A model generated the notes under the pieces. It saw nothing but the letters and a program-made list of their open reading frames with translations, was not told the origin of the DNA and ran no database searches. Source: Candidatus Methanomethylophilaceae archaeon (GTDB taxonomy: Archaea > Thermoplasmatota > Thermoplasmata > Methanomassiliicoccales > Methanomethylophilaceae). Taken from it: a DNA stretch of 64,000 nucleotides. Shown here in pieces: positions 8,214-16,923 of this stretch. Location: positions 1 through 64,000 of the forward strand of contig CALUHQ010000026.1 in NCBI GenBank assembly GCA_944320485.1. The letters run 5' to 3'. Position numbers and translations under genes: made by a program. How positions within the stretch are numbered: position 1 is the stretch's first letter; the number at the start of each line of letters is the position of its first letter.

Positions 8214-8687
8214 TCACTCCACCTTCTTGGCGTGGGAGAGGGCGCACTCTGTGACCTTGTCGGCATGGCCGGCCACCTTCACGTTGCGCCAGGCGCCCTC
8301 GACCCTCCCGTCCTTGCCGACGAGGAAGGTAGACCTGATGGTGCCCACCGTCTCCTTTCCGTACGAGACCTTGGTTCCCCAGGCTCCGACCTTCTCCATC
8401 AGGACGTGGTCAGGGTCGCTCAGCAGCTTGACCTTCAGCTGCTGCTTGTCGATGAACTTCCTGTGGGACTCGGTGGAGTCCTTGCTCACCCCGATGACGG
8501 GGACGTTGCGCATCATCAGCTTGGGCACGTTGGCGGTGAACTCCACCGCCTCCTTGGTGCAGCCGGGCGTGTTGTCCTTGGGGTAGAAGTAGATCACGTA
8601 GCGGATGCCCTGGAGCATCCTGCTGTCGAACTCCTCTCCGTTCTCATCCTTCAGAACGAAATCAGGGAATGTGTCTCCGACCTCCAT
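8214..8687 (-). CDS. bcp: Peroxiredoxin, Bcp/PrxQ type
   Basis: A 157-residue thiol peroxidase with the peroxidatic site YPKDNTPGCTKEAVEF and the C-terminal GTIRSTFLVGKDGRV stretch. It reduces H2O2 and organic hydroperoxides in the cytoplasm, using thioredoxin-like donors. The Cys five residues after the peroxidatic Cys, found in many Bcp proteins, is absent; the only other Cys is near the C-terminus (ECALSHA), so this may be a 1-Cys or an atypical 2-Cys enzyme. Begins 9 bases after pheT ends and is probably co-transcribed with it. Confidence 0.93.
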   Translation of the reverse strand: MEVGDTFPDFVLKDENGEEFDSRMLQGIRYVIYFYPKDNTPGCTKEAVEFTANVPKLMMRNVPVIGVSKDSTESHRKFIDKQQLKVKLLSDPDHVLMEKVGAWGTKVSYGKETVGTIRSTFLVGKDGRVEGAWRNVKVAGHADKVTECALSHAKKVE

Positions 8688-8696
8688 GCCAACACC

Positions 8697-10355
8697 TCAG
8701 AACAGCGTGCCCCTCTTCTCGGCCATGATGGGCTCGAGGTCCAGCTCCATGAATATGATGGGGTGCGTGATCTCGTATCCGACCACGACCGCAGGGGACA
8801 TCTCCCCGAAGATCCCGACCTCTTTGCCGTCGAACATGACCCTCGCGCCCCTGCCGGGGACGAAGGTGGGGATGTCGCAGGCATCGAGGGTGCAGTCGAT
8901 GGCGATCTCCCTGAGCACGGACTCGGTGAGGGACTTGATCTCCGTGAACGACGTCTTGGACGCTGTCGCCATGGCGCAGAGGCGCGGCCTGGTGTGTCCG
9001 TCCCTGACGACGTATCCGACCTCGAATATCCTCTGGGGCAGGTCCCTGTGCTTGTTGTGCCTCAGGATCTTCACGAGGCTGGGCATCAGATAGGCTCTCA
9101 GACAGGTGTGGTCCTCGGTGATGGGGTTCAGCACCTTGACGACGTCTATCTCCGGGAGTCCGGAGATGACGAACTCGTCCTGCGGGTTGCTCAGGGTCAG
9201 GGTGGTGACCTCGGTGTACCCCAGGCCGATCATGATGTCCCTGAGGCTCTCCATGAAGACGGTCACGGGGAGGCTGGAACCGGCGGTCTGAACGAGGCTG
9301 TACGGGCCTCCGAACCTCTCGAACCCGTAGCCGGTGGCCACGTCCTCGTACAGGTCGACGTCGTGCATGATGTCGAGCCTGACGGAGGGGATCACGGCGG
9401 TGACCTCGTCGCCTTCCGCGGACGCGTCCATACCCATCCTGCGGAGGCACTCGACCATGCCCTCCGGCCCGAGCTCGGTGCCGAGGAACCTGTCGCAGGC
9501 GGATGCGGAGAACCTCCTGACGGAGGGTGTGAGGTCGGGCGACTCGAACGTCCTGTCGCCGTCGTGCATGGTGACGCTCTCGATCCTGCCGCCACGCTCC
9601 GCCAGTGCGGTGCAGACGATGTCCAGGGCGCCCTTGACGGCCTTGTAGTCGTTGCCGGTGACGTCGACGAACAGGTCGTGCCTGCCGACGGTGACGGTCG
9701 TCAGCACGCCGTTGATGATAGGGGGGAATGATAGCACGGACCCGTCCCTGTCCTGGATGACGGGGTATCCGGTGTAGCCGTCCAGGAGGTGCGCGTAGGC
9801 CCTGCCCTTCTCGTTCTTGGTCAGGATCTCCTCCAGGTCCATCTCCTCGTCCATGGCGAGGGGGACGAACCTGACGGAGTGCGGGTCGGCGAGCCTGTAG
9901 GTGAAAGGGGGTTCGACCTTGCTCAGGTCGTGTATGCCTATTGCCAGCTTGCTCCTCTTCCTCCCGATGGTGATGTGGAGCTTCTCCTGGAGCTCCATCA
10001 GCGACCTCAGGAACTCGTCGGTGACCTCGACGTCCCTGACGATCCCGCAGAGGAACCACGGCCTGACGGACTTGACGCTCTGGTCGACCGTGACCTCGAC
10101 GCCGGACCTGCCGACATCGTACTTCCTCATCCCGGGCTCGATGTCCAGGAACGCGCGCATCGCCCTTGCCAACCCCTCCACGCTGTAGAGGTCCGGACGG
10201 TCCGGGAAGAACTCGACGCCCATGTCGTCGCACCCGGGCTCGGTGTCGTGCATGTCGGCACCGATCATGGGGATCCTCTCCACGAGGGTCTCCTGGGGGA
10301 CCTTCTCACCCAGGAGGTCGCACAGGTCACTGTACTTGAAGTTGATCAAAGGCAT
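8697..10355 (-). CDS. pheT: Phenylalanyl-tRNA synthetase beta subunit (archaeal type)
   Basis: A 552-residue PheT of the short archaeal/eukaryal type, which pairs with PheS to charge tRNA-Phe. Start MPLINFKYSDLCDLLGEKV and the GVEFFPDRPDLYSVEGLARA segment are diagnostic; a B5 domain and the catalytic-like core (GYGFERFGGPYSLVQTAG, GLGYTEVTTLTLSNPQ) follow. The length is normal for archaea. The ATG at 10355 is supported by a TATA-like box about 25 bases upstream. pheS is not in the window. Confidence 0.96.
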   Translation of the reverse strand: MPLINFKYSDLCDLLGEKVPQETLVERIPMIGADMHDTEPGCDDMGVEFFPDRPDLYSVEGLARAMRAFLDIEPGMRKYDVGRSGVEVTVDQSVKSVRPWFLCGIVRDVEVTDEFLRSLMELQEKLHITIGRKRSKLAIGIHDLSKVEPPFTYRLADPHSVRFVPLAMDEEMDLEEILTKNEKGRAYAHLLDGYTGYPVIQDRDGSVLSFPPIINGVLTTVTVGRHDLFVDVTGNDYKAVKGALDIVCTALAERGGRIESVTMHDGDRTFESPDLTPSVRRFSASACDRFLGTELGPEGMVECLRRMGMDASAEGDEVTAVIPSVRLDIMHDVDLYEDVATGYGFERFGGPYSLVQTAGSSLPVTVFMESLRDIMIGLGYTEVTTLTLSNPQDEFVISGLPEIDVVKVLNPITEDHTCLRAYLMPSLVKILRHNKHRDLPQRIFEVGYVVRDGHTRPRLCAMATASKTSFTEIKSLTESVLREIAIDCTLDACDIPTFVPGRGARVMFDGKEVGIFGEMSPAVVVGYEITHPIIFMELDLEPIMAEKRGTLF

Positions 10356-10376
10356 GAAGCCCGAATCGGGGATTCC

Positions 10377-10397
10377 CTATAATAAACGCACGCGTGC
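10377..10397 (-). promoter_or_regulatory. pheT promoter with upstream palindrome
   Basis: Reading the minus strand, the perfect 10-base palindrome GCACGCGTGC (10388-10397) is immediately followed by the TATA-like TTTATTATAG (10377-10386), about 22 bases before the pheT ATG. The spacing predicts a leaderless or near-leaderless mRNA. The palindrome sits where a BRE element or regulator site would be. Confidence 0.5.
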
Positions 10398-10489
10398 GCG
10401 TGACTCCGCTGGGAATCGGATGTTACGCATCGGGACCCGGCATACATACGGTCCCGAGCTTGTCAGGGAAAGGACGGGGAAGTGCCAGC

Positions 10490-10508
10490 GGAGGGGGAGT
10501 GCCCCTCC
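10490..10508 (-). terminator. Hairpin after hmgA
   Basis: GGAGGGG (10490-10496) pairs with CCCCTCC (10502-10508) across a 5-base loop, 4 bases past the hmgA stop on the minus strand. The downstream minus-strand sequence is pyrimidine-rich but has no long T-run. Confidence 0.45.
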
Positions 10509-10512
10509 CGGC

Positions 10513-11667
10513 TCATCTGCCGAGGGCCGCGTGTGCGCTGCCCAGCTGTCCTGCCGCCTGTGCGGCCAGCGTTGAGAGCTCCCCGGCCAGGACCGTGACC
10601 GCCACGATCTCGGCCAGCTTCCTGGCCTTACCCTCGCCGAGGCAGCCGATCATGGAGAGGGCCTCCCTCTGGCAGGGCAGCCTGGTCCCTCCGCCGACGG
10701 TTCCTACCTCGACGGTGGGCATCCTGACGGAGATGTACAGGTCGCCGCCGACGTCCTCGCAGGATGTGACCGACATGCTCCCTCCGACGACCTGTGCAGG
10801 GTCCTGTCCGGTGGCGATGTAGAGGGCGGCCACCATGTTCGCCGCGTGGGCGTTGGCCCCCAGGGTCCCGGCGAGCGAGCTCCCCATGAGGTTCTTCCTG
10901 TAGTTGGTCTCCTGGACGGCGGCGGATGTGGTGTGCAGCCTCTGCTCCACCACGTCCTTGGGGATCAGGGCCTCCGCCACGACGGTCTTCCCGCGGCCGT
11001 TGATCATGTTGATCGCCGCGGGCTTCTTGTCCGAGCACATGTTCCCGGAGACGGACACCATCACGGCTCCGGTCTCCTTCTCGATGAGCCTGCATACGGA
11101 TTCCGACGCTATGGTCGCCATGTTCATGCCCATGGCGTCCCCCGTCTCGAAAGCGAACCTGAGGTACAGGCTCCTGCCGTCGGGGTACTTGTCGATCCTC
11201 ACGAGCCTCCCGTGGCTGGTGGTCTCGGCCACCGCCTCGTCGATGGCGGCCTTGTTGGAGTCTATCCAGTCGATGACCCTCTTCGAGTGCTCGATGCCCT
11301 CCACGCGGAGGACGGGGGCGCGGGTCATGGCGTCGGCGCAGACCATGGTCCTGGCACCGCCGCCCGAGTTGATCACGGACATCCCGCGCGAGATGGATGC
11401 CACCAGGGCCCCCTCGGTGGTGGCGAGCGGGACCAGGAACTCCCCGTCGGCGTATTCGCCGGAGATCCTCACGGGCCCGGCGTATCCGAGGGGGATCTGG
11501 GTGGTACCGATCATGTTCTCGATGTTCTTAGAAGCGGTCTGGGGATCGAAACCGTATTTCGATACGGTCTCCAGCGAAGCGCCTGTGAACTCCTCGGCCG
11601 CCTTGCGACGGTCTTCGACGTCGGCCGCCGTGTATCCGCGGTTCTTCAGACCGCTGTGCTCTGCCAT
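10513..11667 (-). CDS. hmgA: HMG-CoA reductase, class I
   Basis: A 384-residue 3-hydroxy-3-methylglutaryl-CoA reductase, the mevalonate-forming step of archaeal lipid synthesis. The four catalytic residues of the class I family are visible: Glu in LATTEGALVAS, Lys in MCSDKKPAAIN, Asp in IATGQDPAQ, and His in the C-terminal SAHAALGR. The segments ENMIGTTQIPLGYAGP and GTVGGGTRLPCQ are also typical. Length is normal for archaea. Own promoter upstream; pheT follows 157 bases downstream on the same strand with a separate promoter. Confidence 0.97.
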   Translation of the reverse strand: MAEHSGLKNRGYTAADVEDRRKAAEEFTGASLETVSKYGFDPQTASKNIENMIGTTQIPLGYAGPVRISGEYADGEFLVPLATTEGALVASISRGMSVINSGGGARTMVCADAMTRAPVLRVEGIEHSKRVIDWIDSNKAAIDEAVAETTSHGRLVRIDKYPDGRSLYLRFAFETGDAMGMNMATIASESVCRLIEKETGAVMVSVSGNMCSDKKPAAINMINGRGKTVVAEALIPKDVVEQRLHTTSAAVQETNYRKNLMGSSLAGTLGANAHAANMVAALYIATGQDPAQVVGGSMSVTSCEDVGGDLYISVRMPTVEVGTVGGGTRLPCQREALSMIGCLGEGKARKLAEIVAVTVLAGELSTLAAQAAGQLGSAHAALGR

Positions 11668-11687
11668 GCCGGGGCCATGGGGTTATC

Positions 11688-11697
11688 CAGATAATAA
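11688..11697 (-). promoter_or_regulatory. TATA-like box of hmgA
   Basis: On the minus strand CTTATTATCT lies about 25 bases before the hmgA ATG, predicting a leaderless transcript. Confidence 0.45.
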
Positions 11698-11741
11698 GAT
11701 GGTGGGGAATCCGCCTAGATTGTGCTGTTCCCATGTGTCGC

Positions 11742-11750
11742 CCTTTTATC
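11742..11750 (+). promoter_or_regulatory. TATA-like box of the 11774 membrane protein gene
   Basis: CTTTTATCA lies 24-30 bases before the ATG at 11774. This spacing favours 11774 over the in-frame ATG at 11753 as the start of translation. Confidence 0.45.
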
Positions 11751-11773
11751 ATATGGTCGCTTTAGACCACAAC

Positions 11774-12940
11774 ATGCGCAGGCGCTGGCTCTCCGAGAAG
11801 ATGGAGGACATCAACGAGAAGGTGGATCAGGTCGCCGAGAGGCTGCCGCCCAAGAGGGACTCCATCAGGTCCGTCCCGGACAGGGACCAGCGCATCATCC
11901 GGGTGTTCCCGTACTTCATAGGGATGTGCCTGGTGATCTGGCTCATCGGCTACCTGTACGTCGGTGAGTTCACCTTCTCCAAGATGATTGAGCTTCTCTG
12001 CCTTGTCTTCGTGTCATGCTTCGCCATACTCGGGGTCCCTTGCCTGATAATGATGGATCGGGGGGTCTTCAACAACTGGGTCATGTTCGCTATCGCGGTC
12101 GTCATGACGAGCTTCATGTGGATCTCCGGGATCGTCATGGGGCAGGTGTACTACGCCGAGGCCATCTACGATATGGTGGAGGTGTTCGGCTTGCACCTCA
12201 ACGACGTGCTGCAGTTCATCATCGGGTTCGGTGCCACCCTCGCCCTGGTCTACTTCACATCCATCGGCGTGCTCAGCGTGATATGCGCCTACATGCGCCA
12301 GTACGTGGCCCGCGTGTTCCTGACGATGCAGTCGAGGGTCGGCACGGGGGAGCGCGGCAAGGCCGAGAGGTTCTTCATGGTCCCGGACATCATAGACGTG
12401 GAGGATGTGGTCCTGGAGCCGGAGAGAGACCAGCACACGTTCCACTTCGCCTCAGCGTTCAGCCTCTGGGCGTACCTCTTCATCCTCGGTCTCCTCGTCT
12501 CGTCATACCTGTTCGTGAACCCGCTCCTGATAGAGGAGCTGGGAAGCTACACGATGCTCGCCGTCACGCTGATGCTGTCCATGTTCACGCCCGCACTGGT
12601 CATCCCGTGGATGGTGGTCAAGACGGTGGGTGCCAAGGTGAAGTCCAGGGCCCCGCGCGACTACTTCCTGTGGATAGGCGCCAGGAGGAGGCTGTTCACC
12701 ACGTTCATGGCACTGGGTGTGTTCATGATGATGTTCGTCCTCTCAGTGTACCTGGGGACCAACGCCCTTGAGATTGTAAAGAACTACATTTCGTTCCTGG
12801 TGCCGCTTTTCGCCACGACAGCGGTGTACGCGGGCCTCTACGTCAACAATTTCGAGACACCGGTGTGCGAACAGGTATGTGAGAAGTTCAGAGAAGGCAA
12901 GAGCAGGGGAGTCTCCAGGTCCGACGATCTTGATTGTTAA
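11774..12940 (+). CDS. Polytopic membrane protein of unknown function
   Basis: A 388-residue protein with a charged N-terminal helix (MRRRWLSEKMEDINEKVDQV) and about eight hydrophobic spans, four before and four after a central hydrophilic stretch of about 50 residues (GTGERGKAERFFMVPDIIDVE). The tail is charged and cytoplasmic-looking. I recognise no family and no catalytic or transport signature. It stands alone between the hmgA promoter and the GH3 cluster, convergent with the latter. An ATG seven codons upstream (11753) is in frame, but the promoter position favours 11774. Confidence 0.8.
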   Translation: MRRRWLSEKMEDINEKVDQVAERLPPKRDSIRSVPDRDQRIIRVFPYFIGMCLVIWLIGYLYVGEFTFSKMIELLCLVFVSCFAILGVPCLIMMDRGVFNNWVMFAIAVVMTSFMWISGIVMGQVYYAEAIYDMVEVFGLHLNDVLQFIIGFGATLALVYFTSIGVLSVICAYMRQYVARVFLTMQSRVGTGERGKAERFFMVPDIIDVEDVVLEPERDQHTFHFASAFSLWAYLFILGLLVSSYLFVNPLLIEELGSYTMLAVTLMLSMFTPALVIPWMVVKTVGAKVKSRAPRDYFLWIGARRRLFTTFMALGVFMMMFVLSVYLGTNALEIVKNYISFLVPLFATTAVYAGLYVNNFETPVCEQVCEKFREGKSRGVSRSDDLDC

Positions 12941-12965
12941 GATTGGTAAAGGAGGAAAGATGGGT

Positions 12966-13002
12966 CGGCTACAAAGCCGGGACTTCCCTGCTGGAACCAG
13001 GG
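12966..13002. other. Two adjacent hairpins in a 199-base convergent gap
   Basis: CGGCT-ACAA-AGCCG (12966-12979) is followed by CCCTG-7-CAGGG (12986-13002). A palindromic TATA-like block, TATATAAA, lies at 13015-13022. On the plus strand the hairpins could be the 3' end of the membrane-protein mRNA. On the minus strand they could form a short RNA driven by the TATA-like block, followed by a pyrimidine-rich tail. No reading frame covers them. Confidence 0.3.
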
Positions 13003-13139
13003 ATTAACTTCTAGTATATAAACTAAACTGATACCTTTATCGTAATGTCGGAAATTATCTTGTATTAACCATTGAAAATGATGATATGGGAAGTTGTTTC
13101 CGCCCTCGTCAGGGGACGGGAAAAGGGGTCCCGAAGGGT

Positions 13140-14843
13140 TTACTGTCCTTCTTCCAGGAGCGCCAGGAAGAACCTCCTCTGCATCTCGTTGTTGAGGATG
13201 TGCGGCGGCTTGAGCTGCGACGACGCCGTCCCCTTGGAGATGGCCAGGTCCCTGTACAGGAGGTATGTCTCCGGCTGGACGTACTTGACGTCCAGTCTCC
13301 CGAATATGCCCTTCTCGAACTTGTATCCGTACTGGGGGTTCGTGTCGCAGAGGTTGCGGTTCAGCTCCTCGGCGATCTCCTCGCGGGTGAGCCCCTCGGG
13401 CATTCCGTCCGGCTCCAGGAGGTAGACGTACCTCAGTGGGTCGCCGGACGCGTCGGGGTAGGCGGAGAAGTCTATGACGTCGAAGCCCAGGCTCCTCTCG
13501 GTCCTCTCCAGGGCCTCCCTGAGGGCGACCTCGGTGGTCTTCTCCCCGGTCATGTCGAGGCACTGGTCGATCCTGTACTGGAACTCCATGAGCGGCGTGC
13601 TGTTGTGCATGCCGGTCACCTTGAGGGCGTCCCTCATCCTGTAACGGTAGAATCCCGAGAAGTTGGTGGCGACGATCTCGTAAAGCCTGCCGACCTCCAG
13701 CTTGTCCATGGTGACTATGTCGGCGGGGTCGCCCGTGTCCACGGGGATGAACTCGTAGAACATGCTGTCCGGCACCACGATGGCGTTGACGTCGTCCATC
13801 GCCAGGGGGTTGGTGAACAGCCCCTCGGAAGCGGTGACCCCAGGGAACAGGTACCTGAACCCTTCGCCCGCATACTTCTCCTTGAGTCTCCTGAGGTAGT
13901 CGGCGAATCCTCCCGTGGAGATTCCGACTATGATGACCATGTTCGGCCAGATCCTGGGCATGACGGGCTCGTCGAAGCCCTTCTCGAATATCGCCCTGAG
14001 CTCGGCGGCCCTCTCGGGCATGGGCTCGACCTTCGCCTCCAGGCTCCTCCTGACCTCGTCGGGCATCTTGATGCTCTCGTCGATGGTGCCCTCCTCGATG
14101 TCCCTGACAAGCATGCGCCACTCCTTCTCGATGTACTGCATGATCTCCAGGGTCAGGCTGATGTAGCTGCACACAACCATGGTGACGTCCCTGTTCATCA
14201 GGGCGAACCTCGCGTGCAGGTAGCGGGTGTTGGTCTTCGGGTCCGGGACCAGGGCCTCCTGGGGGGAGGTCATGAAGAGCTTCAGGTGCTCGCCCAGGGA
14301 CAGGACGATCCTCCCGGAGATGGCCCCGTAGGTGGCCCCGTTCTTGAGGGTGGTCATGGGGGCCTCGATGAGGTTGATGACCGGCGGCTCGATCCATCCC
14401 AGCCCAAGGGCCTCGCATTGGATTGCCGTGCGGACCTGCTGGTTGTACCTGTCCAGTATGGCTACCGACTCGTCGGACACGGGGATCCTCTTCGGGTTCC
14501 CCATGGTGCCGGAGGACTTGGCGTAGTGCCCCACGTGGTACGAGGTGATGAGGTCTGTCTTCCCCTCCTCGGTCATCTGGTAGATGTACCCCGCGTAGTC
14601 GTCGTACATCGTTATGGGGACGCGCTTTTGGTACTCCTCGATGGAGTGGATGTCGGCGAAGCCGTACTTGCGTCCGTACTCGGTGTCCTTGTTGTCCCTG
14701 AGGATCTTCATCAGGACCTCGGTGTTGTACCTCATCGGGTCCTTCGTCATCTCCTCGAGCTTCTCGAGGACCGCCTTCCCCTCCATGTAGTTCTTCAGGT
14801 TCAGCTGTCCCATGGGGGTGAGCTTGGACGGGTCGATGTCCAT
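13140..14843 (-). CDS. GH3-family acyl-adenylating enzyme (first of two)
   Basis: A 567-residue protein of the GH3 family, which in plants activates a carboxylic acid as acyl-AMP and joins it to an amino acid. The adenylation motifs are present: SSGTMGNPKRIPVS (motif I, about residue 118), FPGVTASEGLFTN (motif II) and FYRYRMRDALKVTGM (motif III). Acid and amine substrates cannot be read from the sequence. Last gene of the seven-gene minus-strand cluster, 9 bases after the STAS gene, with a GAGGTG ribosome-binding site. A second diverged GH3 gene lies at 19632-21353. Ends with TAA. Confidence 0.88.
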   Translation of the reverse strand: MDIDPSKLTPMGQLNLKNYMEGKAVLEKLEEMTKDPMRYNTEVLMKILRDNKDTEYGRKYGFADIHSIEEYQKRVPITMYDDYAGYIYQMTEEGKTDLITSYHVGHYAKSSGTMGNPKRIPVSDESVAILDRYNQQVRTAIQCEALGLGWIEPPVINLIEAPMTTLKNGATYGAISGRIVLSLGEHLKLFMTSPQEALVPDPKTNTRYLHARFALMNRDVTMVVCSYISLTLEIMQYIEKEWRMLVRDIEEGTIDESIKMPDEVRRSLEAKVEPMPERAAELRAIFEKGFDEPVMPRIWPNMVIIVGISTGGFADYLRRLKEKYAGEGFRYLFPGVTASEGLFTNPLAMDDVNAIVVPDSMFYEFIPVDTGDPADIVTMDKLEVGRLYEIVATNFSGFYRYRMRDALKVTGMHNSTPLMEFQYRIDQCLDMTGEKTTEVALREALERTERSLGFDVIDFSAYPDASGDPLRYVYLLEPDGMPEGLTREEIAEELNRNLCDTNPQYGYKFEKGIFGRLDVKYVQPETYLLYRDLAISKGTASSQLKPPHILNNEMQRRFFLALLEEGQ

Positions 14844-14852
14844 CGGCGCACC

Positions 14853-15146
14853 TCACTCCATGGTTAGGACGTCGGTGAACCCGGTGGCCTCGAGGACCTC
14901 CATCACCATGTCCTGGACGTTCCTCACGGACATCCCGCCGCGGTTCACCATGAGCTTGTTCGCGGCCAGCAGGACCCTCAGGCCGGCGCTCGAGATGTAC
15001 TCCAGCTCCGACAGGTCCAGGACGAGCCCGTCGGCGACCTGGTTCGACCTGATGTACGAGTCCAGATCCGGCGCGGTGGTGGTGTCGAGCCTCCCGACGA
15101 TCCTGAGTACGGTCCTGTTTCCTTCCTTGCTCTCTATTATCTCCAT
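14853..15146 (-). CDS. STAS-domain protein (anti-sigma-factor-antagonist-like)
   Basis: A 97-residue single STAS domain related to SpoIIAA/RsbV. It contains the strand-helix segment LDLSELEYISSAGLRVLLAA, in which one of the serines aligns with the phosphorylated Ser of bacterial anti-anti-sigma factors. Archaea lack sigma factors, so here it is more likely a phospho-switch or scaffold for one of the neighbouring enzymes or the exporter. No cognate HPK-like kinase or PP2C phosphatase is in the window. Starts with a strong GGAGG site, 19 bases after the ABC gene. Confidence 0.9.
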   Translation of the reverse strand: MEIIESKEGNRTVLRIVGRLDTTTAPDLDSYIRSNQVADGLVLDLSELEYISSAGLRVLLAANKLMVNRGGMSVRNVQDMVMEVLEATGFTDVLTME

Positions 15147-15165
15147 AGGTCTCCCTCCTAAGCGT

Positions 15166-16923
15166 TCAGGGCGATGACATGCTGCGGTACATGTCCGCGT
15201 AGAGGCCGTCGAGCTCCATGAGCTGGTCGTGCGAGCCGACCTCCTTGATGTCCCCGTCCTTCATGAAAATGATTTTGTCGGCGTTGCGGATGGTGAACAG
15301 CCTGTGGGCGATGATGAACGTGGTCCTCCCCTCCATCATCCTCTCCATGGCCTTCGTCACCAGGGCCTCGGTCCTGGTGTCCATGTTGGACGTCGCCTCG
15401 TCCAGGATCAGTATCCGCGGGTCCGCCAGGACTGCGCGGGCGAGGATCAGGAGCTGCATCTCCCCGACGGAGAGCTGCGAGTTCTCCTCGCTTATGTAGG
15501 TGTCGTATCCGTCCGGCAGGACGTCTATGATGGAGTCGCATCCAACGGTTCTCGCCGCCTCCACGATCTCCTCGCGGGTGGCCCCCATCCTGCCGTAGGC
15601 TATGTTGTCGGCGATGGTCCCCTCGAAGACCCAGGAGTCCTGGAGCACCATGCCGAACGCCTTCCTGAGGGCGTCGCGGTTGATGCCGCGGGTGTCCGCG
15701 CCGTCGACGGAGATGGTGCCGCCGTATATCTCGTAGAACCTCATCAGCAGGTTGATGACCGTGGTCTTCCCGGCCCCGGAGGGTCCGACTATGGCCACGA
15801 CGGAACCGGGCTCGACATCGAACGACACGTCCCTGAACAGGGTCCTCTCCGGGACGTACCCGAAGGTGACGTCGCGGAACGCCACTCCTCCCTCGACCTT
15901 CGAGACGTCCAATCCGGGGAGCCCGCTCTCGTCCGGTTCCTCGTCCTCGTCCAGTATCTCGAAAAGCCTCTCCACGGCGGCCATCCCCGACTGCACCTGG
16001 TTCATGTTTGACGAGGCCGACTGCAGCGGGCCGCTCAGCATCTGCCCGTAGAGCAGGAAGGCCGTGAAGCCTCCGAGGGTGAGCGTGCCCTCGATGATCA
16101 TGTACGCACCGAAGATCGAGACGCAGATGTAGCCGATGTTGTTGATTATCAGGGTCAGCGGCATGATGAACCCGGATGCGAACTTCGATCTGACGTACGC
16201 CCTGTGGAACCTGCCGTTGATCTCCGAGAACCTCTCCTCGGACACGTCCTCCATGCCGTAGGCCTTCACCAGGGTGTGGTTGTTCAGGACGTCGCCCATG
16301 AACCCGTTCAGCTCCCCGACGGTGCTCTGCTGGAGCTTGAACCCCTTCTTCGTCTTCCTGGTGATGTACCGGATCATCAGGAACGAGACCGGCATCAGGA
16401 CGATGTAGATGATAGCCAGCGCAGGGTTGACGATGAACATCATGATCAGGATCAGGACGATCAGGAGCACCTGTACGATCAGGGTGAGCAGGTCGCTCTC
16501 CAGCAGCGACTCCACCGTGGTGAGGTCGTTGGTCAGGCGCGAGGATATGTCCCCCGAGGGATGCGTGTCAAGGAACCTGATCGGGACGCGGTTCAGCTTG
16601 TTGTGCAGGTTGCGCCTCATCCTCTGGGTGGCGTTCCTCGACACGATGATCATGTTCCTGTTGGATACCATCGTGGCGCAGTAGCCGAACACGTACAGCC
16701 CGGCGATGACGGCGATCAGCGTCAGGAAGCCGTCGTCAAGGTGGGCGTACCCGCCGGTGACATACTCCGTAAGCATGTCGATCAGGTTCCCTGCCAGCTT
16801 GGGCGCGAAGGCCAGGGCCATGCTGCCGAGGACCATGACGACCACCGCGATGATGGCCAGCCTGCGGTCCTTCGCCATGTATCCGCCGAGCCTCCTGAGG
16901 GAGCCCCTCTTGCCGCGTGCCAT
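15166..16923 (-). CDS. ABC exporter half-transporter, subunit with intact catalytic Glu
   Basis: A 585-residue exporter with six membrane spans and a C-terminal nucleotide-binding domain. Walker A is GPSGAGKTTVINL and Walker B is RILILDEATSNMD with the catalytic Glu, but the signature is LSVGEMQ instead of LSGGQ. The upstream partner has the opposite arrangement, so the pair should form one consensus and one degenerate ATP site, as in TM287/288 or BmrCD heterodimers. The start overlaps the partner's stop (TGATG). The open frame continues upstream only as a shadow. Probable substrate: the product of the surrounding ligase genes (inference). Confidence 0.93.
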   Translation of the reverse strand: MARGKRGSLRRLGGYMAKDRRLAIIAVVVMVLGSMALAFAPKLAGNLIDMLTEYVTGGYAHLDDGFLTLIAVIAGLYVFGYCATMVSNRNMIIVSRNATQRMRRNLHNKLNRVPIRFLDTHPSGDISSRLTNDLTTVESLLESDLLTLIVQVLLIVLILIMMFIVNPALAIIYIVLMPVSFLMIRYITRKTKKGFKLQQSTVGELNGFMGDVLNNHTLVKAYGMEDVSEERFSEINGRFHRAYVRSKFASGFIMPLTLIINNIGYICVSIFGAYMIIEGTLTLGGFTAFLLYGQMLSGPLQSASSNMNQVQSGMAAVERLFEILDEDEEPDESGLPGLDVSKVEGGVAFRDVTFGYVPERTLFRDVSFDVEPGSVVAIVGPSGAGKTTVINLLMRFYEIYGGTISVDGADTRGINRDALRKAFGMVLQDSWVFEGTIADNIAYGRMGATREEIVEAARTVGCDSIIDVLPDGYDTYISEENSQLSVGEMQLLILARAVLADPRILILDEATSNMDTRTEALVTKAMERMMEGRTTFIIAHRLFTIRNADKIIFMKDGDIKEVGSHDQLMELDGLYADMYRSMSSP

